A stretch of 64,000 bases of DNA. Source: Spongiibacter tropicus DSM 19543 (lineage in GTDB: Bacteria > Pseudomonadota > Gammaproteobacteria > Pseudomonadales > Spongiibacteraceae). Where the stretch lies: positions 996,463 through 1,060,462 of the forward strand of contig NZ_ATUS01000001.1 of assembly GCF_000420325.1 (NCBI RefSeq). The letters run 5' to 3'. The number at the start of each line of letters is the position of its first letter. Position 1 is the first letter of the stretch. The notes under the pieces were generated by a model. It was not told the origin of the DNA, searched no databases, and saw only the letters and a list, made by a program, of their open reading frames with translations. Shown one piece after another: positions 8,446-16,418 of this stretch. The position numbers and the translations under genes are program-made.

Positions 8446-9525
8446 ATGACGACCACGCTTTATCCCGAACTCGCCTGCTACCTGCTCCCCGGCCACAGCG
8501 AAAAACCGGCTGAGCTGATTCGTGAAGTCCGCGATGCCGAGGCCCTTGGGCTGGGCAGCGCCTGGATATCAGAACGCTTCGACGCCAAGGAAGCCGGTGT
8601 AAGCATAGGCGCGGCCGCCGCCGTCACTGAGCGCATTCATATCGGCACCGCCGCCACCAACATCAACACCCGCCACCCTATGGGCGTCGCGGCGATGGCA
8701 AGCTCAGCCCAGCGTTTATCGCAGGGTCGCTTTGCCCTGGGTATTGCGCGGGGGGTCGGTATTCGGCAGCAGCTTTGGGGACTGGACAGCGTGAGCAATG
8801 CCCAGCTTCGGGACTTTTATACGATGATGCGCCAACTTTGGCGGGGCGAGCGGGTGATGGGCTACGACGGTCCGCTGGGAAAATTCCCCTACCTGCATAT
8901 GGCGGACTGGCTGGATGAAGACATTCCGCAGCTCTTCGTAGGCTTTGGCCCCAAGAGTCTGCGCTTTGCGGGCAGCGTTTACGACGGTGTCATTTTGCAC
9001 ACCTTTCTCAGCGATGACGCCCTGAAACGGGCAATTCATCTGGTTCGGGAGGGCGCCGAGGCCGCGGGGCGAGACCCGGACAGCGTCAAAGTCTGGAGTG
9101 TACTGGCAGTGGGGGTCGACCCCAGTGAAGAACAGCGACTTCGGCTGGATGTGGCGCGCATGGCAACCTATTTACAGGCACCCGGTTACGGCGAAATGCT
9201 GTTTGCCATCAATGACTGGGACCCGGAACAACTTGACGCCTTCCGCAAGCACCCTCTGATCGCCAACATGCCCGGCGGCATCGACAGCGTCGCCACGCTG
9301 GAACAACTGGCCGAGATTAAAACCTTGATGCCTGAACACTGGCTGCCCTCTGCCATCGGCACTGCAAGCTATGCTGCCCAGCGTATTCAAGACCAATTTT
9401 CCGCAGGGGCCTACGGCGTAATCCTGCATGCCAGCACGCCCGCTGAATTCGCACCTGTTGTGGCCGCTTACCAGACAATTCGACGGCACGACGACTTCGC
9501 CGGACGCAGTAACCGCCCAGCATAG
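8446..9525 (+). CDS. LLM-class flavin/F420-dependent oxidoreductase
   Basis: A 359-residue luciferase-like monooxygenase TIM barrel. Typical segments are ELIREVRDAEALGLGSAWISER near residue 25, IGTAATNINTRHP near 65, SQGRFALGIARGVG near 95 and LFVGFGPKSLRFAGSVYDGV near 160. The overall pattern resembles the TIGR03857 subgroup (probable F420-dependent oxidoreductases). Marine gammaproteobacteria may use FMN instead, which sequence alone does not settle. Such genes often sit near acyl-CoA ligases and SDRs for terpenoid or steroid breakdown, as here. It is monocistronic: an 80-base gap upstream, and convergent with hemP downstream. Confidence 0.85.
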   Translation: MTTTLYPELACYLLPGHSEKPAELIREVRDAEALGLGSAWISERFDAKEAGVSIGAAAAVTERIHIGTAATNINTRHPMGVAAMASSAQRLSQGRFALGIARGVGIRQQLWGLDSVSNAQLRDFYTMMRQLWRGERVMGYDGPLGKFPYLHMADWLDEDIPQLFVGFGPKSLRFAGSVYDGVILHTFLSDDALKRAIHLVREGAEAAGRDPDSVKVWSVLAVGVDPSEEQRLRLDVARMATYLQAPGYGEMLFAINDWDPEQLDAFRKHPLIANMPGGIDSVATLEQLAEIKTLMPEHWLPSAIGTASYAAQRIQDQFSAGAYGVILHASTPAEFAPVVAAYQTIRRHDDFAGRSNRPA

Positions 9526-9542
9526 GCGGTAAATCGTCCTGG

Positions 9543-9710
9543 CTACTTGGTCAGAATGAGTTTGCCCTGTCGCGTCACCCGCAACAGATACTGCTGATCG
9601 GCATGGCGGATTTTCAGCGGGGAGCCGGGGTTAACCAGCTCCTGACTGTCCACGGTATCTCCGTCGATGGTGATCTGACGTTGGGGGTACTGCTGAGGAT
9701 CCTGTTCCAC
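9543..9710 (-). CDS. hemP: Hemin uptake protein HemP
   Basis: A 55-residue protein too short for ordinary gene calling. The reading frame gives RQITIDGDTVDSQELV followed by IRHADQQYLLRVTRQGKLIL and TK-stop, matching the HemP family core (S-x-E-L, I-x-H-x-x-x-x-Y-x-L-R-x-T-R-x-x-K-L-I-L-T-K). HemP is a small protein or regulator needed for expression of haem-uptake receptors in several proteobacteria. No ATG is available: the frame is closed by TGA shortly upstream, and GTG at 9710 is the likely start. A Fur box at 9725-9752 lies 15 bases upstream, so the gene should be induced under iron limitation. No haem receptor gene is directly adjacent. Confidence 0.85.
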   Translation of the reverse strand: MEQDPQQYPQRQITIDGDTVDSQELVNPGSPLKIRHADQQYLLRVTRQGKLILTK

Positions 9711-9724
9711 CGGCTCGCTCGCTC

Positions 9725-9752
9725 AATGACAATAATGCGAATTATTATCATT
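9725..9752. promoter_or_regulatory. Fur box of hemP
   Basis: AATGACAATAATGCG followed by AATTATTATCATT is a near-perfect inverted repeat of the Fur type (GATAATGATAATCATTATC consensus). It sits just upstream of the hemP start on the minus strand, overlapping the expected promoter. Confidence 0.85.
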
Positions 9753-9761
9753 ACAGAGTGA

Positions 9762-10673
9762 TCACGGGTCAAGCCCCTTCTCGGGCCCTGACGCATCGGG
9801 CGGCCGCAGCCACAACACCGGGGTTACGGCTTTGTAGTGGCAATAGTCGGGATCGCCCTCCCACTTTTCATCGGCGCGCCGCTCCAACAGGGGAATGCCG
9901 CTGATGCGGGTTAGCAGCAGATAGACGAATAGCGGCGATACCAGCGCCAACCATTGCCAGCCGACAAGGGCAGGCATCGCGACAACGGCCACGCCGAGCC
10001 ACAACAGGATTTCCCCTGCATAGTTTGGGTGCCGGGACCAGCGCCACAAGCCGACATTCACAAAGCGACCGGCATTGACGGGATTTCGGTTAAACGCCGT
10101 CTTCTGCGCATCGGCGACCGCTTCCAGAGACAGTCCACCAAGCCAAAGTGCAAAGCCCACCAACGCGGGCCACGACAGCGGCACCACCTGCTCCGCAGAG
10201 ATTGCCGCCAAGGCAGCCGCCAGGGTGACGAACACCCACAATCCCTGCAATGTCCAGGTGAGCAGAAAGCGTGAGAAAAACGGTTTAATTTCGTCAAAGC
10301 GACCATCTTTGCCGGCTCGCTGGATACGCAAAAACAGAAAGCTCCCCAGGCGCAGCGCCCACACCCACACCATCGCGCACAACAGCAAGGCGCGTGCATT
10401 CCATTCTGCATTCAAGGAGGTGGATATCGACAGGGCAAAGGTTACCAGCAGCAGATAGGTGAGACTGCCGGTAAGATCGTAGTAATGCTCGCTCTGCCCG
10501 AGAAAAGATGGGACGAATACCAGCCACTGAACGGCAAATGCCATCGCGGCACAGACCAGCGGCAGCGGCCATCCCGCCCACCGCAGTCCGCTATCGCCAA
10601 TCGCCAGGGCCAAGCCCCCGGCCAGTCCCACACAAACCAATACAATCAGGCCATTTATCCACGCCTTCGCCAC
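9762..10673 (-). CDS. DUF1295 / steroid 5-alpha-reductase-like membrane protein
   Basis: A 303-residue integral membrane protein with about eight helices. The C-terminal half holds the family signature FVNVGLWRWSRHPNYAGEIL, the cofactor-binding segment shared by isoprenylcysteine methyltransferases, 3-oxo-5-alpha-steroid 4-dehydrogenases and the DUF1295 family. NPVNAGRFVN just before it and PLLERRADEKWEGDPDY near the C-terminus are also family traits. The substrate is unknown; a lipid or isoprenoid is expected. The GTG at 10673 follows GGGAGGCG. It lies upstream of hemP on the same strand, but the Fur box between them suggests separate transcription. Confidence 0.85.
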   Translation of the reverse strand: MAKAWINGLIVLVCVGLAGGLALAIGDSGLRWAGWPLPLVCAAMAFAVQWLVFVPSFLGQSEHYYDLTGSLTYLLLVTFALSISTSLNAEWNARALLLCAMVWVWALRLGSFLFLRIQRAGKDGRFDEIKPFFSRFLLTWTLQGLWVFVTLAAALAAISAEQVVPLSWPALVGFALWLGGLSLEAVADAQKTAFNRNPVNAGRFVNVGLWRWSRHPNYAGEILLWLGVAVVAMPALVGWQWLALVSPLFVYLLLTRISGIPLLERRADEKWEGDPDYCHYKAVTPVLWLRPPDASGPEKGLDP

Positions 10674-10745
10674 ACACGCCTCCCTTCTCTATCAGGCAAA
10701 TCCATACTCAAATAAGGCGTGTACGTTGAGCGCGGTCAGACCGAT

Positions 10746-11696
10746 TCAGCCACAGCCCGTCGCGCACTCAGGCTCGAGCGGCGCGAGAAGAATATCTTGC
10801 CGACGCACGACATGGTGACAGCTCGAGCATTCCACCGCCAATACAGCGGCGTTGCCGCACTGGCGATGCACCAGTGGCGCCGGCGCGGGGCCGTCTCCCC
10901 AGTCCTCAGCCCACTGCCGAAGCACCATGATCACCGGATACAAGGCCTGCCCCTTGACCGTAGCCGCATATTCACTGCGCGGGGGATTGAGCTGGTAATC
11001 GTAGCGAACCAGAATACCGACCTCCACCAGACGATTCAGCCGCGAGGCGAGGCTGTTACTGGAAATCCCCAGTTGCTGGGTAAACCCCTCGTGCCGACCA
11101 GTGCCAAAGAACACCGTCATCATTATCAGCAGCGTCCAGCGGTCGCCGATCAACTCCGCCACACTCTGCAGATGGATATCCTCATCACCCGCCGCCCGCG
11201 ACACCCCCATGCGGCGCGTCTGTCCAGTCGGGCGGATATCGCTGTGAAAAATCGGGCTTTGCAGCACCGCCTCACTCAGAACGAGATCCCCCGACATAAT
11301 GGACTGCTGACAGTGAGCACAGCTCGCCACCGGCAGCAGCGGCTGGTTACAGTCGGCGTGAAAAAGCCGCTCGGGCGTAGCGCCCCGTGTTTCGGCATCA
11401 GCCCAAACCTGCTCCCAGCGCCACGCCAGCAGCATAAAAGGACATAAGGCCTCCCCCTTGTCGCTGAGACCGTATTGGTAGCGGCTTGAGGAATAGAGCT
11501 TTCTGACGACCACCCCGTCGCGGATCAGGGCATCCAGTCGGCGAGTCAAGGTTGCGCGGCTGATCCCTAACCGCCGCCGAATCTCTTCAAAACGTCGCCA
11601 ACCGACAAACAGCTCACCAAGAATCGCCAGTGACCAGCGATCTCCCACCAGGGCCAGCGCATGTGCAATGCGCCCGTTGACGACTCCGTAGTTCAT
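10746..11696 (-). CDS. Duplicated HxlR-type transcriptional regulator with Cys motifs
   Basis: A 316-residue protein containing two winged-helix HxlR domains in tandem. The first reads ALALVGDRWSLAILGELFVG with RRRLGISRATLTRRLDALI; the second repeats it as VAELIGDRWTLLIMMTVFFG with TQQLGISSNSLASRLNRLV. Each domain is followed by a C-x9-C-x2-C cluster (CNQPLLPVASCAHC and CGNAAVLAVECSSC), which could bind zinc or sense redox state. Typical HxlR proteins are 100-150 residues and dimerise, so this looks like a covalent pseudo-dimer. The ATG at 11696 follows GAGAGGTGA. It diverges from the acyl-CoA ligase gene and may control it. Confidence 0.88.
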   Translation of the reverse strand: MNYGVVNGRIAHALALVGDRWSLAILGELFVGWRRFEEIRRRLGISRATLTRRLDALIRDGVVVRKLYSSSRYQYGLSDKGEALCPFMLLAWRWEQVWADAETRGATPERLFHADCNQPLLPVASCAHCQQSIMSGDLVLSEAVLQSPIFHSDIRPTGQTRRMGVSRAAGDEDIHLQSVAELIGDRWTLLIMMTVFFGTGRHEGFTQQLGISSNSLASRLNRLVEVGILVRYDYQLNPPRSEYAATVKGQALYPVIMVLRQWAEDWGDGPAPAPLVHRQCGNAAVLAVECSSCHHVVRRQDILLAPLEPECATGCG

Positions 11697-11913
11697 TTCA
11701 CCTCTCTTTCGCTGGCGCTTTCCTGCGCCCTCCCTGAGCATAGCTCATCCACCAGCGACTGCTTTTTCGGCCAAAATTGCACTCATACGCAAAAAGAGCA
11801 TGTTTAGATCAGCGGACCAAAAAAAGCGGGCTACCTCATTCATGCGTATGACTCCCTGGCCCCTGCAGGCTGACTATACTCAGGCTCTACTTTCGCGGGA
11901 AAAGGTCAATCAC

Positions 11914-13524
11914 ATGTCTAATAACATGCCTAATAACAACACGCCGCCATCCACGCTCTACGAAACGGTCTGCATGCCCCAGCTGTTGATTGAAGGGCTT
12001 AATCGCTATCACGACCGCCCCTGCCTGTTCATGGGTGACGGCCACACGCTCAGCTACACCGAAATGCGGGAAGCCACCAGCAAACTGATTCAGGCCCTTG
12101 CCTCATTGGGACTCAGGAAAGGCACCCGTGTCGCGATCATCTCCGGTAACCGGCCAGAAGTGCTGTCCAACACCGCAGCTATCTCAATCTCCGGATTTAT
12201 CGGCACACCGCTGCACCCAATGGGCTCGCTGGACGATCATGCCTACGTACTGGAAGACGCCGATATCGAGGTACTGATCTTTGACCCCGGCCCCTTCAGC
12301 GAACGCGCGGCCGAACTCAAACAACGGGTTCCCGGCCTGAAACACCTCCTCGCCTTTGGCCCCAGCGACATCGGCACTGACTATTTAGCCCTGGCAGAAA
12401 CCTTCCAGCCACAGCCGCTGTCTGCCCCCGACATTCACCCTGAAGACCTGGGCTCGGTAAACTACACCGGCGGCACGACCGGCAAACCCAAAGGCGTCAT
12501 GTCCACTCACCGGGGCACCGCCTATATGGCAATGATTCAGGCGGCCGAGTGGGAGTTTCCAGAACAACTGCGAATGCTGATTACCACGCCGCTGTCCCAC
12601 GCTGCCGCCGCATTTTTTGTTCCCGTGCTGCAAAAAGGCGGGGCCTTCTACGTACTGCCGGGCTTCACCCCTGACCTGTTTTTTGACTGGGTGGAGCGAT
12701 ACAACATTACCGCCACCATGCTGGTGCCCGTCATGCTCTATGTGCTGCTGGATTCGCCACGCGCCGAGACCGCCGACATGTCGAGCATGGAAACCATTTT
12801 CTACGGCGCCTCGCCGATGAGCCCGGCGCGCCTGAAGCAGGGACTGGAAAAGTGGGGGCAAATTTTTTATCAGTTCTTCGGCCAGTCCGAAGCCCCGATG
12901 GTGCTGACCAACCTCGCCCGCAAGGAGCACGATCTCGCCGTTCCCGAGCGACTGTCTTCCTGCGGCAGACCCGCACCGTGGGTACACTTGGCATTGCTCG
13001 ACGACAACAACGAAGAAGTTGCCGCGGGAGACGCCGGCGAAATCTGTGTTCGCAGCCCACTGGTCATGAAAGGCTACAAAGACCTGCCGGAGCAAACCGC
13101 AGAAGCCTTTGCTGGAGGCTGGCTACACACCGGCGACATCGGCCGCTTCGACGACGAAGGCTTTCTGTACATTGTTGACCGCAAGAAAGACATGATCGTC
13201 ACGGGTGGCTTCAATGTCTTTCCCCGCGAAGTGGAAGATGTCCTGTCCAGTCACGAGGCCGTCGCACAGGTCGCCGTAGTTGGCGTACCTGATGAGCGCT
13301 GGGGTGAGGCTGTTAAAGCGGTGATTGTTCTGAAGCCCGGAGTCAGCGGAGATGACACACTTCGGGACGTACTGACGGCAGCCGTTAAAGCCGCCAAAGG
13401 CTCCGTCCAAGCGCCCAAGTCCATCGACTTCGTCGACGCGATCCCGCTGACGCCCGTCGGCAAGCCAGATAAAAAAGCCATCAGAGCCACATACTGGGAA
13501 AACACCAGCCGCGGTGTTCAATAA
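11914..13524 (+). CDS. Long-chain fatty-acid/acyl-CoA ligase (ANL superfamily)
   Basis: A 536-residue adenylate-forming enzyme expected to activate a carboxylic acid with ATP and CoA. The P-loop is YTGGTTGKPKGVMSTHRG near residue 185. Later motifs include FGQSEAPMVLTNL (A5), GEICVRSPLVMKGYKD, TGDIGRFDDEGFLYIVDRKKDMI (A7/A8) and the C-terminal catalytic Lys in TPVGKPDKKAIR. The ATG at 11914 follows GGGAAAAGG and gives normal family length. The likely context is catabolism of terpenoids, steroids or aromatic acids, in line with the SDR and LLM enzymes nearby. The divergent HxlR-type regulator is a candidate controller. Confidence 0.92.
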   Translation: MSNNMPNNNTPPSTLYETVCMPQLLIEGLNRYHDRPCLFMGDGHTLSYTEMREATSKLIQALASLGLRKGTRVAIISGNRPEVLSNTAAISISGFIGTPLHPMGSLDDHAYVLEDADIEVLIFDPGPFSERAAELKQRVPGLKHLLAFGPSDIGTDYLALAETFQPQPLSAPDIHPEDLGSVNYTGGTTGKPKGVMSTHRGTAYMAMIQAAEWEFPEQLRMLITTPLSHAAAAFFVPVLQKGGAFYVLPGFTPDLFFDWVERYNITATMLVPVMLYVLLDSPRAETADMSSMETIFYGASPMSPARLKQGLEKWGQIFYQFFGQSEAPMVLTNLARKEHDLAVPERLSSCGRPAPWVHLALLDDNNEEVAAGDAGEICVRSPLVMKGYKDLPEQTAEAFAGGWLHTGDIGRFDDEGFLYIVDRKKDMIVTGGFNVFPREVEDVLSSHEAVAQVAVVGVPDERWGEAVKAVIVLKPGVSGDDTLRDVLTAAVKAAKGSVQAPKSIDFVDAIPLTPVGKPDKKAIRATYWENTSRGVQ

Positions 13525-13541
13525 GCGGGCCGACGCGCAAT

Positions 13542-13568
13542 GTGCTGCGGGCAAATCTCCTGCAGCAC
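13542..13568. terminator. Hairpin after the acyl-CoA ligase gene
   Basis: GTGCTGC (13542-13548) and GCAGCAC (13562-13568) form a 7-base stem 18 bases after the ligase stop. There is no T-run after it, so it may be a 3'-end processing or Rho-assisted site rather than an intrinsic terminator. Confidence 0.35.
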
Positions 13569-13608
13569 ACACCCAAGCCAAAAACACCACCAGAGATAAG
13601 CCTGCATA

Positions 13609-13637
13609 TTGAGCGTGTCACAGCGCTTTGCTATAGT
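13609..13637 (+). promoter_or_regulatory. Promoter of tRNA-Pro
   Basis: TTGAGC (13609-13614) and TATAGT (13632-13637) are separated by exactly 17 bases. The second box ends 34 bases before the mature tRNA 5' end. This is a good sigma-70 promoter in the expected place for a monocistronic tRNA. Confidence 0.75.
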
Positions 13638-13671
13638 TAGCGCCCGCCGCAGGGCGGCCTTTTCAAACCAT

Positions 13672-13748
13672 CGGAATGTAGCTCAGCTTGGTAGAGCACT
13701 GCCTTCGGGAGGCAGGGGTCGGAGGTTCGAATCCTCTCATTCCGACCA
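13672..13748 (+). tRNA. tRNA-Pro (anticodon CGG)
   Basis: A 77-base tRNA with encoded CCA. The acceptor arms CGGAATG and CATTCCG pair. The D-arm contains AGCTCAGCTTGGTAGAGC, the anticodon stem-loop is CTGCC-TTCGGGA-GGCAG giving anticodon CGG, and the T-arm is GGAGG-TTCGAAT-CCTCT with one weaker pair. It reads CCG proline codons. The DNA that follows (transposases, toxin/antitoxin, integrase remnant) suggests that its 3' end has served as an integration site, although no second copy of the tRNA 3' end was found. Confidence 0.97.
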
Positions 13749-13803
13749 TTTCTCAAACTCGCCTAGTACAAGCAAGTACCAGTTACTTGGGCAGTCTCAC
13801 TAT

Positions 13804-14285
13804 TCAAATTTTTATCTCACCCTGTGACAACCTATACCCATTGTCTAAAAGCGCTCTGCCAATCCATATCCGCACCTTCTTAACTAGCAACAGCCAGCCC
13901 TGAGCGTAGACAACCATCCGAGCTTTAACAAGATTCAATACGATGTAGCAAGACAACTCCAACAAATAGCTATTTTCCTGCACGAGAATTACGTTATGTC
14001 GTCCCTGAAATACATGCCCTATCCGTCTATGTCTACGGTTAAAGCGTTGGACACACGCTGCGCTCAACTGCCTCATCACTCTCGGAAGATCCAGAAGCAG
14101 TTGATAACACCTATCCACCCTGCAATAAGCGTGACATAACCAGCTTATTGTCCGCAGACACCGTCAAACACCTCAAGAAATAACACCCCGCCAGAGTCAT
14201 CCAGATAGATATTTTCCCGCCCGGCACCACGGGCAGCTTGATGATAAGGCGCACCGACAAACTCTATATGCAGCGGCATCGCCAT
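13804..14285 (-). pseudogene. Decayed RAYT (REP-associated tyrosine) transposase
   Basis: A degraded copy of the intact transposase at 14824-15672. The first ~45 residues can be read from an ATG at 14285 (MAMPLHIEFVGAPYH, then IYLDDSGGVLFLEV) but end at an in-frame stop. A deletion has removed the HUH catalytic region. The frame then resumes as CVQRFNRRHRRIGHVFQGRH and NSYLLELSCYIVLNLVKARM, parallel to QRFNRRHKRVGHVFQGRYKA in the intact copy, before losing similarity near 13830. Without the HUH motif it cannot be active. A worn copy of the REP-like end lies at 14337-14361. Confidence 0.85.
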
Positions 14286-14336
14286 GTATCCCCTCTTCCT
14301 GCCGTGGAGTTATAGAGAACATCATTAAAAAATTCA

Positions 14337-14361
14337 CAAAAGGCAAAACCTGCCCCCGCGC
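14337..14361. repeat. Worn REP-like end of the decayed RAYT copy
   Basis: AAAAGGCAAAACCTGCCCCC resembles the right end of the intact unit (AAAAGGGCAAGACCTGACCC) and lies at the same distance upstream of the transposase start, so it is the homologous but mutated repeat. Confidence 0.55.
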
Positions 14362-14365
14362 GCCC

Positions 14366-14761
14366 TCACTCACCAACTTCATTTTTATTTTCAAACACGT
14401 ATATTTTCAAAAACAGGTAAAAATATAAAAATATTGAAAATATGGCCAACGACTTATACCAATCGATACTGTGCTTCGAAAGCCCAAGACTAACCACAGA
14501 AATAATACAAAAAAACAAACTATAAAACCTAAAATTTCTAGGCATCGAAATTTTTAATTTTGGCTTAGGATAAGCGTCATCAATTTCAAATAATAGACCA
14601 ATAACACAGTATGCAATTATCAATATAAAGCTCCCTATATAAAAACTAACATACTGGTTAAAAACAAATACCACCAACATAGGGAAAAACATCAACAGAG
14701 AACGCAACATCGCAACAGAGCGCGCACTACCTTCTTGGATATCAGGCCTCCTTTGCATCAT
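14366..14761 (-). CDS. AT-rich small membrane protein (unknown)
   Basis: A 131-residue protein with about four transmembrane segments (LLMFFPMLVVFVFNQYV, IGSFILIIAYCVIGLLF, FRFYSLFFCIISVVSLGL, LAIFSIFLYFYLFLKIYV). No family is recognised. The ATG at 14761 is preceded by GTAGAGGA at good spacing. Its base composition is strikingly AT-rich compared with genes on either side, which points to recent transfer. It lies between the decayed and intact RAYT copies, so it may have been captured between them. Confidence 0.6.
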   Translation of the reverse strand: MMQRRPDIQEGSARSVAMLRSLLMFFPMLVVFVFNQYVSFYIGSFILIIAYCVIGLLFEIDDAYPKPKLKISMPRNFRFYSLFFCIISVVSLGLSKHSIDWYKSLAIFSIFLYFYLFLKIYVFENKNEVGE

Positions 14762-14819
14762 TAAAAATCCTCTACATTGTTGACAACAGTGGTCTCTAAA
14801 ATTAAGTCATGTAGCCAAC

Positions 14820-14842
14820 GGGGTCAGGTCTTGCCCCTTTCC
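14820..14842. repeat. REP-like end repeat, left copy
   Basis: GGGGTCAGGTCTTGCCCC then TTTCC, the inverted partner of 15730-15752 with one mismatch over 23 bases. It contains the stop codon region of the intact transposase gene, so the repeat is part of the transposase 3' end. Confidence 0.8.
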
Positions 14843-15672
14843 CCACTCTTTAAAATCTTACTGACTCTGGAGTAATGCCATCCGAAGAAACATCCTATCT
14901 CTCGCATGCGGTATCCACCGCTGTTATAAGCCAGCCTGATCGCGTCGTCGCGATCACCCGCGTGATTCGCATACCAATCCAGTGGTTTCGGCACGGCGCG
15001 TCGTTGTGATACTGGAATTTCACTGAGGTCTTTATCAGCTTCAATCAACTGCTGCATCTGCTCCACAAATGATTCGCTTCCCAGGTAAATCTGGTTCTTT
15101 AGGGAAGACCAGGGCGATGACTGTCTTTTACCTTTAGAGACGAAAGATTGGTAAGCCTTTTGTGCCGCAGATTTTCGCGAACCACAGGCCGTCAATATCC
15201 AGTCCACCGCGAGCCAGGGCGGAGCCGGAACCAGTCCCGCAGTCGCGCGATAACTGCTCCACGGCCAATCGCGGGCGAAAGTGACCATCCGGGCTCTGAC
15301 AGGACTCAGTACTATATAGCGAGACAATTCCAAAAGATAACTATTTGCTTGCACAAGAATTGCCTTGTATCGCCCCTGAAAGACATGCCCCACTCGCTTA
15401 TGTCTGCGATTGAAGCGCTGGGTATATACCCCATTCAACTGCCTCATCCCTTGAGAAAGATGCGCATCCGGCGTTTCCACCAGCAGATGGTAGTGATTAC
15501 CCATCAGACAATAGGCGTGACATAACCAGTTGTAACGCTCGCAGACACCTGCAAGCACCTCCAGAAACAACACCCGGTCTGAGTCATCCAGATAGATGTC
15601 TCCGCGCCCGTTACCACGGGCAGTGAGATGATAAAGCGCACCGGCAAACTCTATACGCAGCGGCCTCGCCAT
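14824..15672 (-). CDS. REP-associated tyrosine transposase (RAYT, Y1_Tnp family)
   Basis: A 282-residue member of the IS200/IS605-like single-strand transposase superfamily, domesticated type. It begins MARPLRIEFAGALYHLTARG, the hallmark RAYT N-terminus. The HUH motif is CLMGNHYHLLVE (HYH), and the candidate nucleophile Tyr is in SYLLELSRYIVLSPVRA. A C-terminal helical extension (FGWHYSRVSKILKSGE) resembles a DNA-binding helix-turn-helix. The ATG at 15672 follows AAGGAGGAAG. The gene is bracketed by inverted repeats at 14820-14842 and 15730-15752, the expected REP substrates. It appears intact. Confidence 0.9.
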   Translation of the reverse strand: MARPLRIEFAGALYHLTARGNGRGDIYLDDSDRVLFLEVLAGVCERYNWLCHAYCLMGNHYHLLVETPDAHLSQGMRQLNGVYTQRFNRRHKRVGHVFQGRYKAILVQANSYLLELSRYIVLSPVRARMVTFARDWPWSSYRATAGLVPAPPWLAVDWILTACGSRKSAAQKAYQSFVSKGKRQSSPWSSLKNQIYLGSESFVEQMQQLIEADKDLSEIPVSQRRAVPKPLDWYANHAGDRDDAIRLAYNSGGYRMREIGCFFGWHYSRVSKILKSGERGKT

Positions 15673-15729
15673 ATACTTCCTCCTTCCTTGGTGGAAATAT
15701 TGAGAATACCATGAGATAAATGCACAAAA

Positions 15730-15752
15730 GGAAAAGGGCAAGACCTGACCCC
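15730..15752. repeat. REP-like end repeat, right copy
   Basis: GGAAAAGGGCAAGACCTGAC then CCC, inverted relative to 14820-14842 (22 of 23 bases identical). Together the pair delimits a ~930-base RAYT unit. Confidence 0.8.
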
Positions 15753-15815
15753 GTGCTTCTCCCTAACCTCTTCCTAAACCGCTATTGGCTCAGCATGAAC
15801 TATAGCCGTCACCCT

Positions 15816-16409
15816 TTAGGCAACCGCAGCAACAATATTTTTAAGTTCTCTCGTTGGTTTCGGGCGCTTATTGACCAAGATATCGTCGTTGATCTTGAGA
15901 ATGACGCCTTTAATTAGATCAGTGGTATTCTCGATTTGAGAAATGGCTTTCAAGGCATCAAGTTCTTCAAGAATCCTGCGCCCCTTTAGCGAAAGCCGCT
16001 TATCTGCTTTACCCTGAGCAAGCTCACTCTGCAGGAGATTCACTATTTTTTGTGCAGCTTTCTCGTCTGATGCAAGAGCATGTATATAGTATTTCATCAA
16101 ACTCGGCACAAAGTCTGTTGAGCCACCCAACTCATAGGTAGCCAGATTCAAAATATCCACCAGGTGTGCTGGCAACCGGCTTTCAACCGGCTTGCGTTGA
16201 GCGTCCAACTGCTTTTTGACCGCAGGTGTGGATTGGTGTGGCAACAAACAAACCTGGTCACATTTGTCACAGACACCGACCAGCACGTTCTTCACCACGC
16301 CAGATCCGTCACTGAACGGAACATCCCGCAATTTGAAGGTCGCATTTTCAAGCGAACGGCAGTGCTCACAGATCGCCTTTTGCGAATCGCCCACTTTGAA
16401 AATTTTCAT
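15816..16409 (-). CDS. Putative MqsA/YgiT-like zinc-finger antitoxin
   Basis: A 197-residue protein with two CxxC pairs near the N-terminus (CEHC at ~14-17 and CDKC at ~47-50), the zinc-binding layout of MqsA/YgiT-type antitoxins. The rest is helical, with STDFVPSLMKYYIHAL and KGRRILEELDALKAIS. No clear XRE helix-turn-helix is visible in the C-terminal half, so DNA binding must be by another element or is absent. It starts 9 bases after the stop of the upstream small gene, in toxin-then-antitoxin order as for mqsRA, behind an operator-bearing promoter. The antitoxin role is inferred from this arrangement. Confidence 0.6.
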   Translation of the reverse strand: MKIFKVGDSQKAICEHCRSLENATFKLRDVPFSDGSGVVKNVLVGVCDKCDQVCLLPHQSTPAVKKQLDAQRKPVESRLPAHLVDILNLATYELGGSTDFVPSLMKYYIHALASDEKAAQKIVNLLQSELAQGKADKRLSLKGRRILEELDALKAISQIENTTDLIKGVILKINDDILVNKRPKPTRELKNIVAAVA

Positions 16410-16418
16410 AACGTCACC

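Noticed and set aside
9614-9796. A 60-residue minus-strand frame over the hemP region
   Set aside because: It reads through the Fur box, ends in a run of unrelated residues and overlaps the hemP frame, which has a family match.
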